DNA of 64,000 nt from Flavobacterium foetidum (lineage in GTDB: Bacteria > Bacteroidota > Bacteroidia > Flavobacteriales > Flavobacteriaceae), in the NCBI RefSeq assembly GCF_004634245.1, contig NZ_SJTF01000004.1:248001-312000 (forward strand), read 5' to 3'. Below, piece after piece: positions 9,103 to 18,850 of the stretch; positions within the stretch are counted from its first letter, which is position 1, and each line of letters begins with the position of its first letter. Below the pieces are notes generated by a model. The model was not told the DNA's origin. It searched no databases and was given only the letters and a program-made list of their open reading frames with translations. Position numbers and translations under genes: made by a program.

Positions 9103-9140
9103 ACCTGAGAATCTTAGAATCTCAGCACCTTAGAACCTTA
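9103..9140. repeat. Octad/heptad repeat tract, inverted relative to 8326-8372
   Basis: Contains CTCAGCACCTTAGAACCTTA, the reverse complement of the unit order seen at 8326-8372. Its end supplies the stop codon of the adjacent beta-barrel gene (TAA on the minus strand at 9138-9140). Confidence 0.65.
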
Positions 9141-9689
9141 GAAATATACCCTGACAAAAGGCATAAATCCAGAACCGTAAAGACTTTTATTGGGATTATA
9201 CAGAACATCGTAACGTGCACCGATTGTTACGTTTCCGGTTCTGTAGCCGGCGCCTAAATAAAGCGCTGTATTCCAATAACTATCAGAAAAAGCAGGTCGG
9301 TTAATATTAGAATCATATCTTGTATCTACTCGCACTTGTTCCAATTCTGCAGATAGCTGGACTTCTGGAATCGGATTTACAAGTGTAATCAGACTTCCTC
9401 CATACACATACGATTCATAATAATTTCGGGAATTGAGATATCCAAATTGGAGTCCGACACCAACAGCCACAATTTCGTTTACATTGTAAATCGCACTTGG
9501 CATTATAGAAATGTCGGTATATCCAGAACCAAATCCTAAGCCTAGTCCGCCACCAAACTGCACCTTATCCCAAAAATTATTTTTGTTGTCAATAACATAA
9601 TGCTGCTGCGCAGTTGCATAACTAGAAAATAACGCTGTCAAAATCACAAAAAAGAATTTGCAATCGATTGAAAATTGAATTTTATTCAT
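9138..9689 (-). CDS. Small outer-membrane beta-barrel-like protein
   Basis: A 183-residue exported protein with a signal peptide (cleavage near SSYATAQ, about residue 28) and alternating hydrophobic/polar strands typical of an eight-stranded barrel: glycine-rich strand GGGLGLGFGSGYTDISIMP, several aromatic girdle residues, and a terminal Phe (FVRVYF). It is divergent from sucA and shares the intergenic region with it. Nothing in the sequence supports a decarboxylase role despite the neighbour. Likely a porin-like or structural outer-membrane protein of unknown function. Confidence 0.75.
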   Translation of the reverse strand: MNKIQFSIDCKFFFVILTALFSSYATAQQHYVIDNKNNFWDKVQFGGGLGLGFGSGYTDISIMPSAIYNVNEIVAVGVGLQFGYLNSRNYYESYVYGGSLITLVNPIPEVQLSAELEQVRVDTRYDSNINRPAFSDSYWNTALYLGAGYRTGNVTIGARYDVLYNPNKSLYGSGFMPFVRVYF

Positions 9690-9761
9690 AGTTAACGTTT
9701 ATTTTAACAAATTTTTACGTAAAAGTACTTAAAAAAAAGATCTAAATAAATGCGATTGTTG

Positions 9762-9769
9762 TACTTTTG
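9762..9769 (+). promoter_or_regulatory. -7 promoter box of sucAB
   Basis: TACTTTTG matches TAnnTTTG, 36 bp upstream of the sucA ATG. It rules out an upstream in-frame TTG start at 9767, which lies inside the box. Confidence 0.65.
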
Positions 9770-9805
9770 CCATTCTATTTAACAAAAAGTATATTCACTA
9801 ATATT

Positions 9806-12580
9806 ATGGATAGGTTTTCATTTTTAAATGCAGCGCATACCGAGTTTTTTGCACAATTATACGATCAATATTTAGTAAACCCAGACAGCGTTGAGCCAAG
9901 CTGGAGAAGTTTCTTTCAAGGTTTCGACTTTGGAATGGCTACTTATAATGACGAAAATCCAGTGCAGACAATCGTTGAGTATGTGACGAGCCCAAACACA
10001 GATTATAGTCAGGTTTCAGACAAACTTCAGAAAGAATTCAATGTTCTAAAATTAATTGACGGATACCGTACACGCGGGCATTTGTTTACCAAAACAAATC
10101 CTGTTCGCGACCGCAGACAATCATCTCCGACTTTAGATATAGAGAATTTCGGTTTATCATCTGCTGATCTTCAGACTGTTTTTGACGCTGCGCAAACTAT
10201 CGGAATGACACCTTCTTCATTAGAAGCTATTGTAAACCGCCTTAAAGCAATTTACTGCCAGCATATTGGTATAGAATATATGTACATCAGAAACCCTGGT
10301 GTTGTAAAATGGATTCAGGATAAATTGGCTGTAAACGTAAATCAGCCTAATTTTTCTACAGACGAAAAGAAAACTATCTTAAATAAATTAAACGAAGCGG
10401 TTTCTTTTGAGAATTTCCTTCATACTAAATATGTGGGGCAAAAACGTTTCTCATTAGAAGGTGGAGAATCTATCATCCCAGCTTTAGATGCTTTAATCGA
10501 ACAAGCTGCAGAAAAAGGTGTGGAGCAATTTGTAATGGGAATGGCTCACCGTGGTCGTTTGAACGTTTTGGCAAACATCTTTGGAAAATCTACTCAAGAT
10601 ATCTTTGGTGAATTTGACGGAAAAGATTACGATCAAGAATATTTTGACGGTGACGTAAAATACCACTTAGGTCTTACTGCCGACAGAAAAACAAGATCAG
10701 GAAAAAGCATCAACATCAATTTAGCGCCAAACCCTTCTCACCTAGAAACGGTTGGAGCTGTAATTGAAGGTATCACAAGAGCAAAACAAGACAAATATTT
10801 TGCTGACGATTTCTCTAAAGTTTTACCAATCGCCGTTCACGGAGATGCTGCAATAGCAGGTCAAGGTATTCTTTACGAAATCATTCAAATGGCACAATTA
10901 GACGGTTACAAAACAGGAGGAACAATCCATATTGTAATCAACAACCAAGTTGGATTTACAACTAATTATTTAGACGCTCGTTCGTCTACTTATTGTACAG
11001 ACGTTGCTAAAGTAACTTTATCTCCAGTATTACACGTAAATGCTGACGATGCTGAGGCTGTTGTACACGCTGTATCTTTTGCATTAGACTACAGAATGCA
11101 ATTCGGACGTGACGTATTTATCGATTTATTAGGATATAGAAAATACGGTCATAATGAAGGAGACGAACCTCGTTTTACACAACCAGTTTTATACAAAATC
11201 ATTGCTAAACATAAAAACCCAAGAGATATCTACGCTGAGAAATTACTTTCTGAAGGCGTAATCGATGCATCTTACGTTAATGGTTTAGAAAAAGAATACA
11301 AGACTGCTTTAGAAGAAAACTTAGAAGCTTCTCGTAAAAAAGACTTGACTATCATTACTCCATTCATGAAAAACGAATGGGAAGGATTTGTGCAGGTGAC
11401 TGACACACAAATGCTTCAAAAAGTAGACACTACGTTTGGTAAAGAAGGTTTAGATTCGATCATCAATACCATCTCAACTTTACCATCAGATAAAAAATTC
11501 ATCAACAAAATCACCAAAATTGTTACCGACAGAAAAGCTGGATACGACAACAATACCGTTGACTGGGGAACTGCAGAAGCATTGGCTTACGGATCTCTTT
11601 TAACAGAAGGATTTGATGTTCGTATTTCTGGCCAGGATGTTGAGCGTGGTACTTTCTCTCACCGTCATGCGGTGGTTAAAGTAGAAGATTCTGAAGAAGA
11701 AGTAATTTTGTTGAACGGAATTGAAAACAAAAAAGGAAACTTTGGCGTATTCAACTCTCTTTTATCAGAATATGGCGTCTTAGGTTTCGACTACGGATAT
11801 GCTTTAGCAAACCCAAAAGCCTTAACGATTTGGGAAGCACAATTTGGGGATTTCTCTAACGGTGCTCAAATCATGATCGACCAATATATTTCTTGTGGAG
11901 AAGATAAATGGAACAACCAAAACGGTATCGTGATGTTATTGCCTCACGGATATGAAGGACAAGGTGCTGAACACTCTTCTGCAAGAATGGAACGTTACTT
12001 ACAGCTTTGCGCGAGACACAATATGTATGTGGCAGACTGTACAACTCCAGCAAACTTCTTTCACTTGTTAAGAAGACAAATGAAAACTAACTTCCGTAAA
12101 CCATTAGTAGTTTTTTCTCCAAAAAGTTTACTGCGCGATCCAAGATGTGTATCTACAGTTGACGAAATTGCAAACGGAAGCTTCCAAGAGACAATTGATG
12201 ACAATGCAGTAGATAAAAAAGGCGTGAAAACTTTAGTTTTCTGTACAGGTAAATTCTACTATGACATCGTAGCAGAAAGAGAAAACAACGGAAGAAATGA
12301 TGTTGCTGTTATTCGTATCGAGCAATTATTCCCTTTCCCTGTTGAGCAGATTAAAGAAATCATTGCTAAATATCCAAACGCAGATGATTATGTTTGGGCT
12401 CAGGAAGAACCTAAAAACATGGGAGCATACAGCTTTATGTTAATGAACTTTGACCTTGTAAAATGGAGATTAGCTTCATTAAAAGCATATTCTGCTCCTG
12501 CATCAGGAAGTTATACACGTGCAAAACGCCGCCATGCTGACGCTATTAGAATGGTATTCGATAAAAATTTATTCAGATAA
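9806..12580 (+). CDS. sucA: 2-oxoglutarate dehydrogenase E1 component
   Basis: Thiamine-diphosphate E1 subunit (924 residues) of the TCA-cycle 2-oxoglutarate dehydrogenase complex, decarboxylating 2-oxoglutarate and transferring the succinyl group to E2 lipoate. The N-terminus carries the E2-binding type sequence (SFLNAAHTEFFAQLYDQY), then the cofactor region HRGRLNVLAN, the GDAA motif, and NNQVGFTT, followed by the transketolase pyrimidine domain (EGQGAEHSSARMERYLQL). Length is typical. ATG at 9806 (MDRFSFLN) is set by the promoter box. It is followed by sucB after 80 bp; no E3 gene is present here, so dihydrolipoamide dehydrogenase must come from elsewhere. Confidence 0.97.
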   Translation: MDRFSFLNAAHTEFFAQLYDQYLVNPDSVEPSWRSFFQGFDFGMATYNDENPVQTIVEYVTSPNTDYSQVSDKLQKEFNVLKLIDGYRTRGHLFTKTNPVRDRRQSSPTLDIENFGLSSADLQTVFDAAQTIGMTPSSLEAIVNRLKAIYCQHIGIEYMYIRNPGVVKWIQDKLAVNVNQPNFSTDEKKTILNKLNEAVSFENFLHTKYVGQKRFSLEGGESIIPALDALIEQAAEKGVEQFVMGMAHRGRLNVLANIFGKSTQDIFGEFDGKDYDQEYFDGDVKYHLGLTADRKTRSGKSININLAPNPSHLETVGAVIEGITRAKQDKYFADDFSKVLPIAVHGDAAIAGQGILYEIIQMAQLDGYKTGGTIHIVINNQVGFTTNYLDARSSTYCTDVAKVTLSPVLHVNADDAEAVVHAVSFALDYRMQFGRDVFIDLLGYRKYGHNEGDEPRFTQPVLYKIIAKHKNPRDIYAEKLLSEGVIDASYVNGLEKEYKTALEENLEASRKKDLTIITPFMKNEWEGFVQVTDTQMLQKVDTTFGKEGLDSIINTISTLPSDKKFINKITKIVTDRKAGYDNNTVDWGTAEALAYGSLLTEGFDVRISGQDVERGTFSHRHAVVKVEDSEEEVILLNGIENKKGNFGVFNSLLSEYGVLGFDYGYALANPKALTIWEAQFGDFSNGAQIMIDQYISCGEDKWNNQNGIVMLLPHGYEGQGAEHSSARMERYLQLCARHNMYVADCTTPANFFHLLRRQMKTNFRKPLVVFSPKSLLRDPRCVSTVDEIANGSFQETIDDNAVDKKGVKTLVFCTGKFYYDIVAERENNGRNDVAVIRIEQLFPFPVEQIKEIIAKYPNADDYVWAQEEPKNMGAYSFMLMNFDLVKWRLASLKAYSAPASGSYTRAKRRHADAIRMVFDKNLFR

Positions 12581-12589
12581 TAAAAAAAT

Positions 12590-12634
12590 GTTTCAAGTTT
12601 CAAGTTTCAGGTTCAACAACATGAGACTTGAAAC
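12590..12634. repeat. Intergenic hairpin with heptad repeats between sucA and sucB
   Basis: TTTCAAG-type heptads; the 9-bp arm GTTTCAAGT (12590-12598) pairs with ACTTGAAAC (12626-12634). It sits in the sucA-sucB message. Confidence 0.7.
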
Positions 12635-12660
12635 CATAAAAACCTTAAACAAAAACAAAG

Positions 12661-13905
12661 ATGATTTTAGAAATGAAAGTCCCATCACCAGGGGAGTCAA
12701 TAAAAGAAGTTGAAATTGCAACTTGGTTAGTAAAAGACGGAGATTATGTAGAAAAAGATCAGGCGATTGCTGAAGTAGATTCAGACAAAGCAACTCTTGA
12801 ATTACCTGCTGAAATGAGCGGTGTTATTACACTAAAAGCTGAAGAAGGTGATACAGTTGCAGTTGGCGCTGTAGTTTGTTTAATTGATACAGATGCTGCT
12901 AAACCAGCAGGTGGCGCATCAGAAGCTCCAGCAGCAGAGGCGCCAAAAGCGGAAGCTCCTAAAGCTGAAGTAAAAGCTGAGGCTCCAAAGGCTGAACCAG
13001 CACAAGCTCCTGCAGCTACAAGTTATGCAGCGGGAACTCCATCTCCAGCAGCAAGAAAAATATTAGACGAGAAAAACATTGCTCCAGCAACTGTAACAGG
13101 AACTGGCAAAGGCGGCAGAATCACTAAAGATGATGCTGTAAACGCAGTACCATCTATGGGAACGCCAACTGGAGGAAACCGCGGATCGCAGCGTACAAAA
13201 CTTTCTATGTTGCGTCGTAAAGTTTCTGAAAGACTAGTTGCTGCTAAAAATGATACAGCAATGTTAACTACTTTTAACGAAGTTAACATGACTCCTATCA
13301 ACAACATCCGTAATGAATACAAAGATGCTTTCAAAGCAAAACATGGCGGTCTTGGGTTAGGTTTTATGTCTTTCTTTACAAAAGCAGTTACGAGAGCTTT
13401 AGAACTTTATCCTGATGTAAACTCTATGATGGATGGAGATTATAAAGTAGCTTATGATTTCTGTGATATCTCTATCGCAGTTTCTGGACCAAAAGGCCTA
13501 ATGGTTCCTGTTGTACGTAATGCTGAAAACTTAACTTTCCGTGGTATCGAAGCTGAAATCAAAAGATTGGCTTTAAGAGCTCGTGATGGTCAAATTACTG
13601 TTGACGATATGACCGGAGGAACTTTTACAATTACAAACGGTGGTGTTTTCGGAAGTATGTTATCTACTCCAATCATCAACCCTCCTCAGTCTGGAATCTT
13701 AGGAATGCACAACATCATCGAGCGCCCTATTGCTGTAAACGGAAAAGTGGAAATTCACCCAATGATGTACGTAGCACTTTCATACGATCACAGAATCATT
13801 GACGGACGCGAGTCTGTTGGTTTCTTGGTTGCTGTAAAAGAAGCTTTAGAAAACCCAGTAGAATTATTAATGAATGGTGACGTTAAACGTGCTTTAGAAT
13901 TGTAA
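12661..13905 (+). CDS. sucB: 2-oxoglutarate dehydrogenase E2 (dihydrolipoyl succinyltransferase)
   Basis: E2 core of the same complex, 414 residues. One N-terminal lipoyl domain with the lipoylated lysine K43 in [12 protein letters not shown], an Ala/Pro/Lys-rich swinging linker (about residues 80-120), a peripheral-subunit-binding domain ([14 protein letters not shown], about 125-160), and the catalytic acyltransferase domain ending with the DHRIIDG motif (His377, Asp381). Length and single lipoyl domain fit succinyltransferase rather than pyruvate E2. Same strand as sucA with an 80-bp gap containing a hairpin repeat; a strong terminator follows. Confidence 0.96.
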   Translation: MILEMKVPSPGESIKEVEIATWLVKDGDYVEKDQAIAEVDSDKATLELPAEMSGVITLKAEEGDTVAVGAVVCLIDTDAAKPAGGASEAPAAEAPKAEAPKAEVKAEAPKAEPAQAPAATSYAAGTPSPAARKILDEKNIAPATVTGTGKGGRITKDDAVNAVPSMGTPTGGNRGSQRTKLSMLRRKVSERLVAAKNDTAMLTTFNEVNMTPINNIRNEYKDAFKAKHGGLGLGFMSFFTKAVTRALELYPDVNSMMDGDYKVAYDFCDISIAVSGPKGLMVPVVRNAENLTFRGIEAEIKRLALRARDGQITVDDMTGGTFTITNGGVFGSMLSTPIINPPQSGILGMHNIIERPIAVNGKVEIHPMMYVALSYDHRIIDGRESVGFLVAVKEALENPVELLMNGDVKRALEL

Positions 13906-13927
13906 TTCTTAAATTATCATTATAATT

Positions 13928-13964
13928 AGAAACCCTGCTCTTCTCGAGCGGGGTTTCTTTTTTT
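13928..13964 (+). terminator. Intrinsic terminator of sucAB
   Basis: AGAAACCCTGCTC and GAGCGGGGTTTCT form a stem around TTCTC, followed by a run of T. Confidence 0.85.
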
Positions 13965-14034
13965 ATCTAATTTCCTACTAATACAATTTTAATGAAATTT
14001 TAAGGCATTTAATTTGGAATAAATAAAAATAAAG

Positions 14035-14066
14035 TTTGCTTGATAAGTAATCAAGACTTACATTTG
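14035..14066 (+). promoter_or_regulatory. Promoter of the TonB receptor gene with a palindrome in the spacer
   Basis: -33 TTTG (14035-14038), 20-bp spacer and -7 TACATTTG (14059-14066). The spacer contains the perfect inverted repeat CTTGAT-AAGTA-ATCAAG (14039-14055), a candidate regulator site for this iron-uptake-type gene. Confidence 0.65.
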
Positions 14067-14092
14067 CGCTATTAAAACCAATTCTAAATAAA

Positions 14093-16576
14093 ATGAACTT
14101 TAAATCTTCAATTTCGATTTTGAGCTTTTGTTTTTTCTTATTCACAACCGCAACCATGTGGGCTCAGGAAAAAGCTACTATTAAAGGTCAGATCACTTTA
14201 ACCAATAATGACGGTGCCGACAACATTTCTGTGATTTTAAAAGGAACAAAAATTGGCACCAACACAGATAGTCAAGGCCGTTACGAACTAAAAAATCTAA
14301 AACCAGGTAGTTACGTCATCAGAGTTTCTGGAGTAGGGTATTCTTCAAAAGAAAAAAGCATCACCTTAAACAGTGGTGACGAATTAGTAGAAGATTTTGT
14401 AATTAATCCTAATTCTGAAGAATTAAGTGAAATCGTAGTAAACGGGAATGGTAAAAAAAATCCGCTTGCACGTAAAGAGACACAACAAGTATCAAGACTT
14501 CCTTTAAAAAATCTTGAAAACCCACAAGTTTATACTACAATTACAGCTGAACTTTTAAAAGAACAAGTAGTTACAAATATTGACGACGCACTTAAAAACT
14601 CTCCAGGTCTAACACAGCTTTGGGCATCTACTGGCCGTGGCGGAGATGGTGCGGGTTATTTTTCTCTTAGAGGATTTGTAGTTCAACCCACTATGATAAA
14701 TGGTTTGCCAGGTTTATCTAATGGAAGTTTGGATCCTGCTAATATTGACAAAATTGAAGTAATAAAAGGGCCATCAGGAACTCTATTTGGAAGCAGTTTA
14801 ATCTCTTATGGAGGTTTAATCAACATCACTACTAAAAAACCATATGATCATTTTGGAGGAGAAATCAGTTATACTACCGGAAGCTATGGTTTGAACAGGG
14901 TTACTGCCGATGTTAACACTCCGCTTGACGAAGAGCACAAAGTAAACTTCCGTATAAATGCAGCTTATCATGACGAAGATAGTTTTCAAGACGCAGGTTT
15001 TAGAAAATCTATATTTGTAGCTCCTTCTCTTTCTTACGAAGTAAATGATAGATTATCATTCCTGGTTAATACTGAGTTTTTAAGCAGCGAAAGTACCAAC
15101 CCTACTATGTTGTTTTTAGACCGTTTTTCACCTCTACGTGTTAACAACATTGACGAATTGGGATATGACAACAAACGTTCGTACACCAGTAATCAGTTAA
15201 CACTTAAAACACCATCATACAGTCTTCAGGGACAAATGAATTATAAAATTTCTGACCAATGGTCTTCACAAACAGTCCTTGCAAGAAGTTCTACAAAATC
15301 ATTAGGATACTATGCATATTTGTATGATATAACAGGTAATTTTAGCGGCATTAACGATGGAATAGTTTTAGGAAGATCATTTACAAATAATGACTCCAAA
15401 ACTTTAACAACCGATATCCAGCAGAATTTTATTGGAGATTTTAAAATTGGAAACTTAAGAAACAGAATTGTTGCTGGTTTAGATTATTTCAATAGAATGC
15501 TGGTTGATAATGGCTCAGGATATGTTTACAATGAAAGTCTTATTTATATTGGAAATGATCCTTTACAAACTGTCAATGAAAATGTATATGGAATTACTGA
15601 TCCTAATAACTATATCACAAATGGAGACAATGGTAATTTATCAAGAGCACATGCCGAAGCTATATTAGCAAATTCTCCTGCAAACAACAGCAAACAAAAA
15701 CAAGAAGTTTTTAGTGCTTATGTATCTAACGTAATCAATATTACGCCTGCTCTTTCTGCTATGGCAAGTTTACGTATTGACCGTTTCATGAATTCAGGAG
15801 ATGTAACCACAAAATCAGACGATTTTAACCAAACTACTTTCTCTCCAAAATTTGGTTTAGTTTACCAGCCAATTATCGATAAAGTTTCGATTTTTGCTAA
15901 CTACATGGATGGTTTCGTAAACCCGTCACCAATTACCGATGTTGCTGCTGATGGTACTAGAACACCTAGAACTTTCTCACCAGAGCATGCTGCTCAATTT
16001 GAAGTTGGTACAAAATTAAATGTTTTCGAAGAAAAATTATATGCTACTTTTAGCTACTATGACACTAAAGTAAGAGATATGGTTTACACTGATTATGGAG
16101 CAACAACTACAACTAGTTATGACAATGGTGCACAAAAAAATAAAGGTTTCGAAGCAGAAATTATTGCAAACCCAATTAATGGCCTAAACATAGTATTAGG
16201 ATACAGTTACAACGATGCTCTTTTAACTGCCGGATTACCAGATTTTGTAAATCACAGACCCGAAAGCGCTGGTCCGCAGAATTTAGCAAACCTTTGGGCT
16301 AGTTATAAATTTACAAACGGCGACTTAAAAGGATTTGGTTTAGGTTTTGGAGGTAACTATGCAAGCGACAACAAAATAATGAACAGAACTTTAGCTGGAG
16401 TATTTACAATTCCAGAATATACCGTACTAAATTCTTCTATCTTTTACGGAACGGAGAAATACACGCTTACTTTAAAAATGAACAACATTGCAAATGAGGA
16501 CATTTACGATGGATGGTCAACGGTTCACCCGAAAGATGCTAGAAGCGTAGCTGCAAGTTTCTCATACCGATTCTAA
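14093..16576 (+). CDS. TonB-dependent siderophore receptor
   Basis: Outer-membrane active transporter of 827 residues. A signal peptide (about residues 1-25, ends TMWAQ) is followed by a carboxypeptidase-regulatory-like extension typical of Bacteroidetes receptors (about 29-115), a plug domain (about 135-245, with ALKNSPGLTQLW and IEVIKGPSGTLFGSS) and a 22-strand barrel ending in Phe (SVAASFSYRF). The plug matches ferric-siderophore receptors rather than SusC. The downstream PepSY operon, which in other bacteria accompanies siderophore receptors, supports an iron-siderophore substrate. A terminator hairpin separates it from that operon and may reduce read-through. Confidence 0.92.
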   Translation: MNFKSSISILSFCFFLFTTATMWAQEKATIKGQITLTNNDGADNISVILKGTKIGTNTDSQGRYELKNLKPGSYVIRVSGVGYSSKEKSITLNSGDELVEDFVINPNSEELSEIVVNGNGKKNPLARKETQQVSRLPLKNLENPQVYTTITAELLKEQVVTNIDDALKNSPGLTQLWASTGRGGDGAGYFSLRGFVVQPTMINGLPGLSNGSLDPANIDKIEVIKGPSGTLFGSSLISYGGLINITTKKPYDHFGGEISYTTGSYGLNRVTADVNTPLDEEHKVNFRINAAYHDEDSFQDAGFRKSIFVAPSLSYEVNDRLSFLVNTEFLSSESTNPTMLFLDRFSPLRVNNIDELGYDNKRSYTSNQLTLKTPSYSLQGQMNYKISDQWSSQTVLARSSTKSLGYYAYLYDITGNFSGINDGIVLGRSFTNNDSKTLTTDIQQNFIGDFKIGNLRNRIVAGLDYFNRMLVDNGSGYVYNESLIYIGNDPLQTVNENVYGITDPNNYITNGDNGNLSRAHAEAILANSPANNSKQKQEVFSAYVSNVINITPALSAMASLRIDRFMNSGDVTTKSDDFNQTTFSPKFGLVYQPIIDKVSIFANYMDGFVNPSPITDVAADGTRTPRTFSPEHAAQFEVGTKLNVFEEKLYATFSYYDTKVRDMVYTDYGATTTTSYDNGAQKNKGFEAEIIANPINGLNIVLGYSYNDALLTAGLPDFVNHRPESAGPQNLANLWASYKFTNGDLKGFGLGFGGNYASDNKIMNRTLAGVFTIPEYTVLNSSIFYGTEKYTLTLKMNNIANEDIYDGWSTVHPKDARSVAASFSYRF

Positions 16577-16592
16577 CAAAAAAAACATTCCA

Positions 16593-16624
16593 AACACCTT
16601 TCTTTTAGGAGAAAGGTGTTTTTT
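16593..16624 (+). terminator. Terminator/attenuator after the TonB receptor gene
   Basis: AACACCTTTCT pairs with AGAAAGGTGTT followed by T residues. The next gene starts only 15 bp later, so partial read-through is likely. Confidence 0.8.
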
Positions 16625-16638
16625 AAATTTTAAAGATT

Positions 16639-16971
16639 ATGATTACAATAGCCAGCATTATCGTTTTTCTAGCTTTTTATACACTTTATTACACCTCGAA
16701 AAGGGCCGTTTTGTCGTATGATCTAGGTTTTGAAAAATGGATGAAAGACAATCCAAAACAAACCAAGCGAGCAGGATTAGCACTCTTACTTATTGCTTAT
16801 GCTTTTTGGCTTTATACAAAGTCTTTGGGATGCGGAACTTTGATGTTTTTTATCCAACTTATGACTATTGGTAGTCTAATCGTTATTTTAGCGCCTCTTA
16901 AAAAGGTAAATCACAAAGTTGTTTACGTTCTTTTTTTGATTGCCGCTTTAATAGAATTATATTACAACTAA
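16639..16971 (+). CDS. Small integral membrane protein, DUF3325-like
   Basis: A 110-residue protein with three or four predicted membrane helices (about 1-20, 43-60, 66-85, 90-108). Size, topology and position before a second small membrane protein and a PepSY protein match the DUF3325 proteins found in siderophore-linked operons of Proteobacteria; the assignment is by context as much as by sequence. It probably assists the PepSY protein in the inner membrane. The next gene starts 3 bp after its stop. Confidence 0.7.
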   Translation: MITIASIIVFLAFYTLYYTSKRAVLSYDLGFEKWMKDNPKQTKRAGLALLLIAYAFWLYTKSLGCGTLMFFIQLMTIGSLIVILAPLKKVNHKVVYVLFLIAALIELYYN

Positions 16972-16974
16972 ATT

Positions 16975-17277
16975 ATGCCAGCCAATCCTAAATATTTGAC
17001 GCAGTCTGTATGGCAGCGTATTGCCAAAATCACAGCCGCAATATTGGGCGGTTATTTTGTTGCTATAAGTTTTCACCTTGCTCTTGCTGCATGGTTTAAT
17101 CGTGCCAATGTTTTAATGACAATGGCTTTTACCGGTTTTATTCTTTGGGTAGCTCTTATGGTACTTGCTTTTCTTGCCAAAAGTGCTTGGAAAATCTGGG
17201 CAATCTATATTTTGCTCACTTTGGTTTTTTGTCTTTTTATTTATCTCGGTCAAACCTATAATACAACGGCGCAATAA
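16975..17277 (+). CDS. Small integral membrane protein, DUF3649-like
   Basis: A 100-residue protein with three membrane helices (about 20-38, 47-67, 72-93) and the central WKIW sequence after a KSA stretch. The pattern (RIAKITAAILGGYFVA ... FLAKSAWKIW) resembles DUF3649 iron-uptake proteins. It is packed between the DUF3325-like and PepSY genes (3-bp gaps on each side), so the three form one transcription unit. Confidence 0.7.
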   Translation: MPANPKYLTQSVWQRIAKITAAILGGYFVAISFHLALAAWFNRANVLMTMAFTGFILWVALMVLAFLAKSAWKIWAIYILLTLVFCLFIYLGQTYNTTAQ

Positions 17278-17280
17278 TTT

Positions 17281-18834
17281 ATGAATAACCGTCATTATAA
17301 TATTTATTTTCACACACACACTGTCAGCGGTATTGTAATCAGTGTTGTTCTTTTTGTAATTTTCTTTGCAGGGTCTTTTTCTTTTTTTAGAGATGAAATC
17401 ATCAATTGGGAAAGAAGTGAATCTACTGCAATTACGAGAGAAATTCAGTTAGACTACAATAATGCACTGGACAACCTCGATAAAAAATACATTTTACACG
17501 GCAGAAATATCACTATCTCTAAGCCCAATATAGAAAAACGTGTTGCCGTTTACATGGAAGGGACAAGAGATACTCTTGCTCCTGAAAAACAAAAAGACGG
17601 ACAGTTTTTTTATCTGGATACCGAAAGTTTCAAGTCTTATACTTATGAAGAATCGTATTCGCTAGGAGAACTTTTATATCGTCTGCACTTTTTTGCACAG
17701 ATTCCTTATCCTGTAGGTTATTACCTTTCAGGATTTACCGCTTTGTTTTTCTTATTTGCAATTGTAACCGGAGTTTTACTGCACTGGAATAAAATTGTTT
17801 CTAATTTTTACATGTTCCGACCAAAAGAAAAACTAAAAACTTTATGGACAGATGCTCATACAGCCTTAGGAATGATCGGACTCCCTTTTCAGTTTGTTTA
17901 TGCAGTAACTGGAGCTTTTTTCATGATCAAGCTGCTCATTGTCGCGCCAGCCGTAATGGCATTATATGACGGAGACGAGAGTAAATTATATAAAGAATTA
18001 GAATATAACGACGTTGATCACCCATTTGAATACAAAAAACTGGCAAATCCGTTTAGTATTAATGATTTGGTTGCAAAGACGAAAAGCAATTGGAAAGATT
18101 TTGAGATAACACGCGTTATTATTCAAAATTACGGCGATGTCAACATGCACGTTACAGTCGAAGGAGAATTACCTAGCCACACCAAATTTACCGCAATCGG
18201 AAAAGTCATTTACCGTATTGCAGACGGAAAAGAAATTGCCAAAAAAAATCCGATAACGCAAACCAGTTATCTGGATGTTGTTAAAAACGTATTGTACCGA
18301 ATTCATTTTGGTGATTACGGAGGCTATGCCTTAAAAATAATAAGTTTTGTTCTCGGAATAATAAGTTGTTTTGTGATTATCTCTGGAGTAATGATTTGGC
18401 TTGTTGCTAGACAAAAAAACAACCTACCAGAAAAGAAAAAACGTTTCAACGCCGCAGTAGTTCGAATTTATCTGGCAATTTGTTTGAGCATGTATCCAAT
18501 TACAGCTTTAGCATTTATTGGAAGCAAAATTTTCTATCCACTAAGCCAATCTGATTTGTTTAAGATTTATTTTGGCGGATGGCTTCTTCTGACCGTTTTC
18601 TTTATCCTAAAAAAGAATGATGCATTTACAAACAAATTCTGCTTGATTTCAGGAAGCATACTAGGATTCTTGATTCCGATTACAAACGGAATCATAACTG
18701 GAAACTGGTTCTGGAATTCTTTTATGCGCAATGAGATTCAAATTTTCTTTATAGATGTTTTCTGGATTGTATTAGCCTCAATTACACTCTATATCGCCTA
18801 TAATTTAAAACCTGTACAACCCAAAGCTGTTTAA
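17281..18834 (+). CDS. PepSY-associated membrane protein (probable siderophore-iron reductase type)
   Basis: A 517-residue inner-membrane protein of the PepSY_TM family. It opens with a helix containing HTHTVSGIVISVVLFVIFFA, a large periplasmic loop, the HWNKIVSNFYMFRPKEK segment, a second helix block with DAHTALGMIGLPFQFVYAVTG, another periplasmic loop with PepSY features, and four C-terminal helices. Conserved His residues in helices could hold haem. Family members linked to TonB receptors are thought to reduce or strip iron from imported siderophores. Here it lies directly downstream of a siderophore-type receptor, supporting that role. Confidence 0.88.
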   Translation: MNNRHYNIYFHTHTVSGIVISVVLFVIFFAGSFSFFRDEIINWERSESTAITREIQLDYNNALDNLDKKYILHGRNITISKPNIEKRVAVYMEGTRDTLAPEKQKDGQFFYLDTESFKSYTYEESYSLGELLYRLHFFAQIPYPVGYYLSGFTALFFLFAIVTGVLLHWNKIVSNFYMFRPKEKLKTLWTDAHTALGMIGLPFQFVYAVTGAFFMIKLLIVAPAVMALYDGDESKLYKELEYNDVDHPFEYKKLANPFSINDLVAKTKSNWKDFEITRVIIQNYGDVNMHVTVEGELPSHTKFTAIGKVIYRIADGKEIAKKNPITQTSYLDVVKNVLYRIHFGDYGGYALKIISFVLGIISCFVIISGVMIWLVARQKNNLPEKKKRFNAAVVRIYLAICLSMYPITALAFIGSKIFYPLSQSDLFKIYFGGWLLLTVFFILKKNDAFTNKFCLISGSILGFLIPITNGIITGNWFWNSFMRNEIQIFFIDVFWIVLASITLYIAYNLKPVQPKAV

Positions 18835-18850
18835 AAACCTTTTTCAATAC

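Noticed and set aside
9767..9805. Upstream in-frame start for sucA (TTG)
   Set aside because: The codon lies inside the -7 box TACTTTTG, so it would not be transcribed; the family N-terminus begins at 9806.
17113..17319. Minus-strand frame opposite the DUF3649-like gene
   Set aside because: Antisense shadow of well-supported membrane protein genes.
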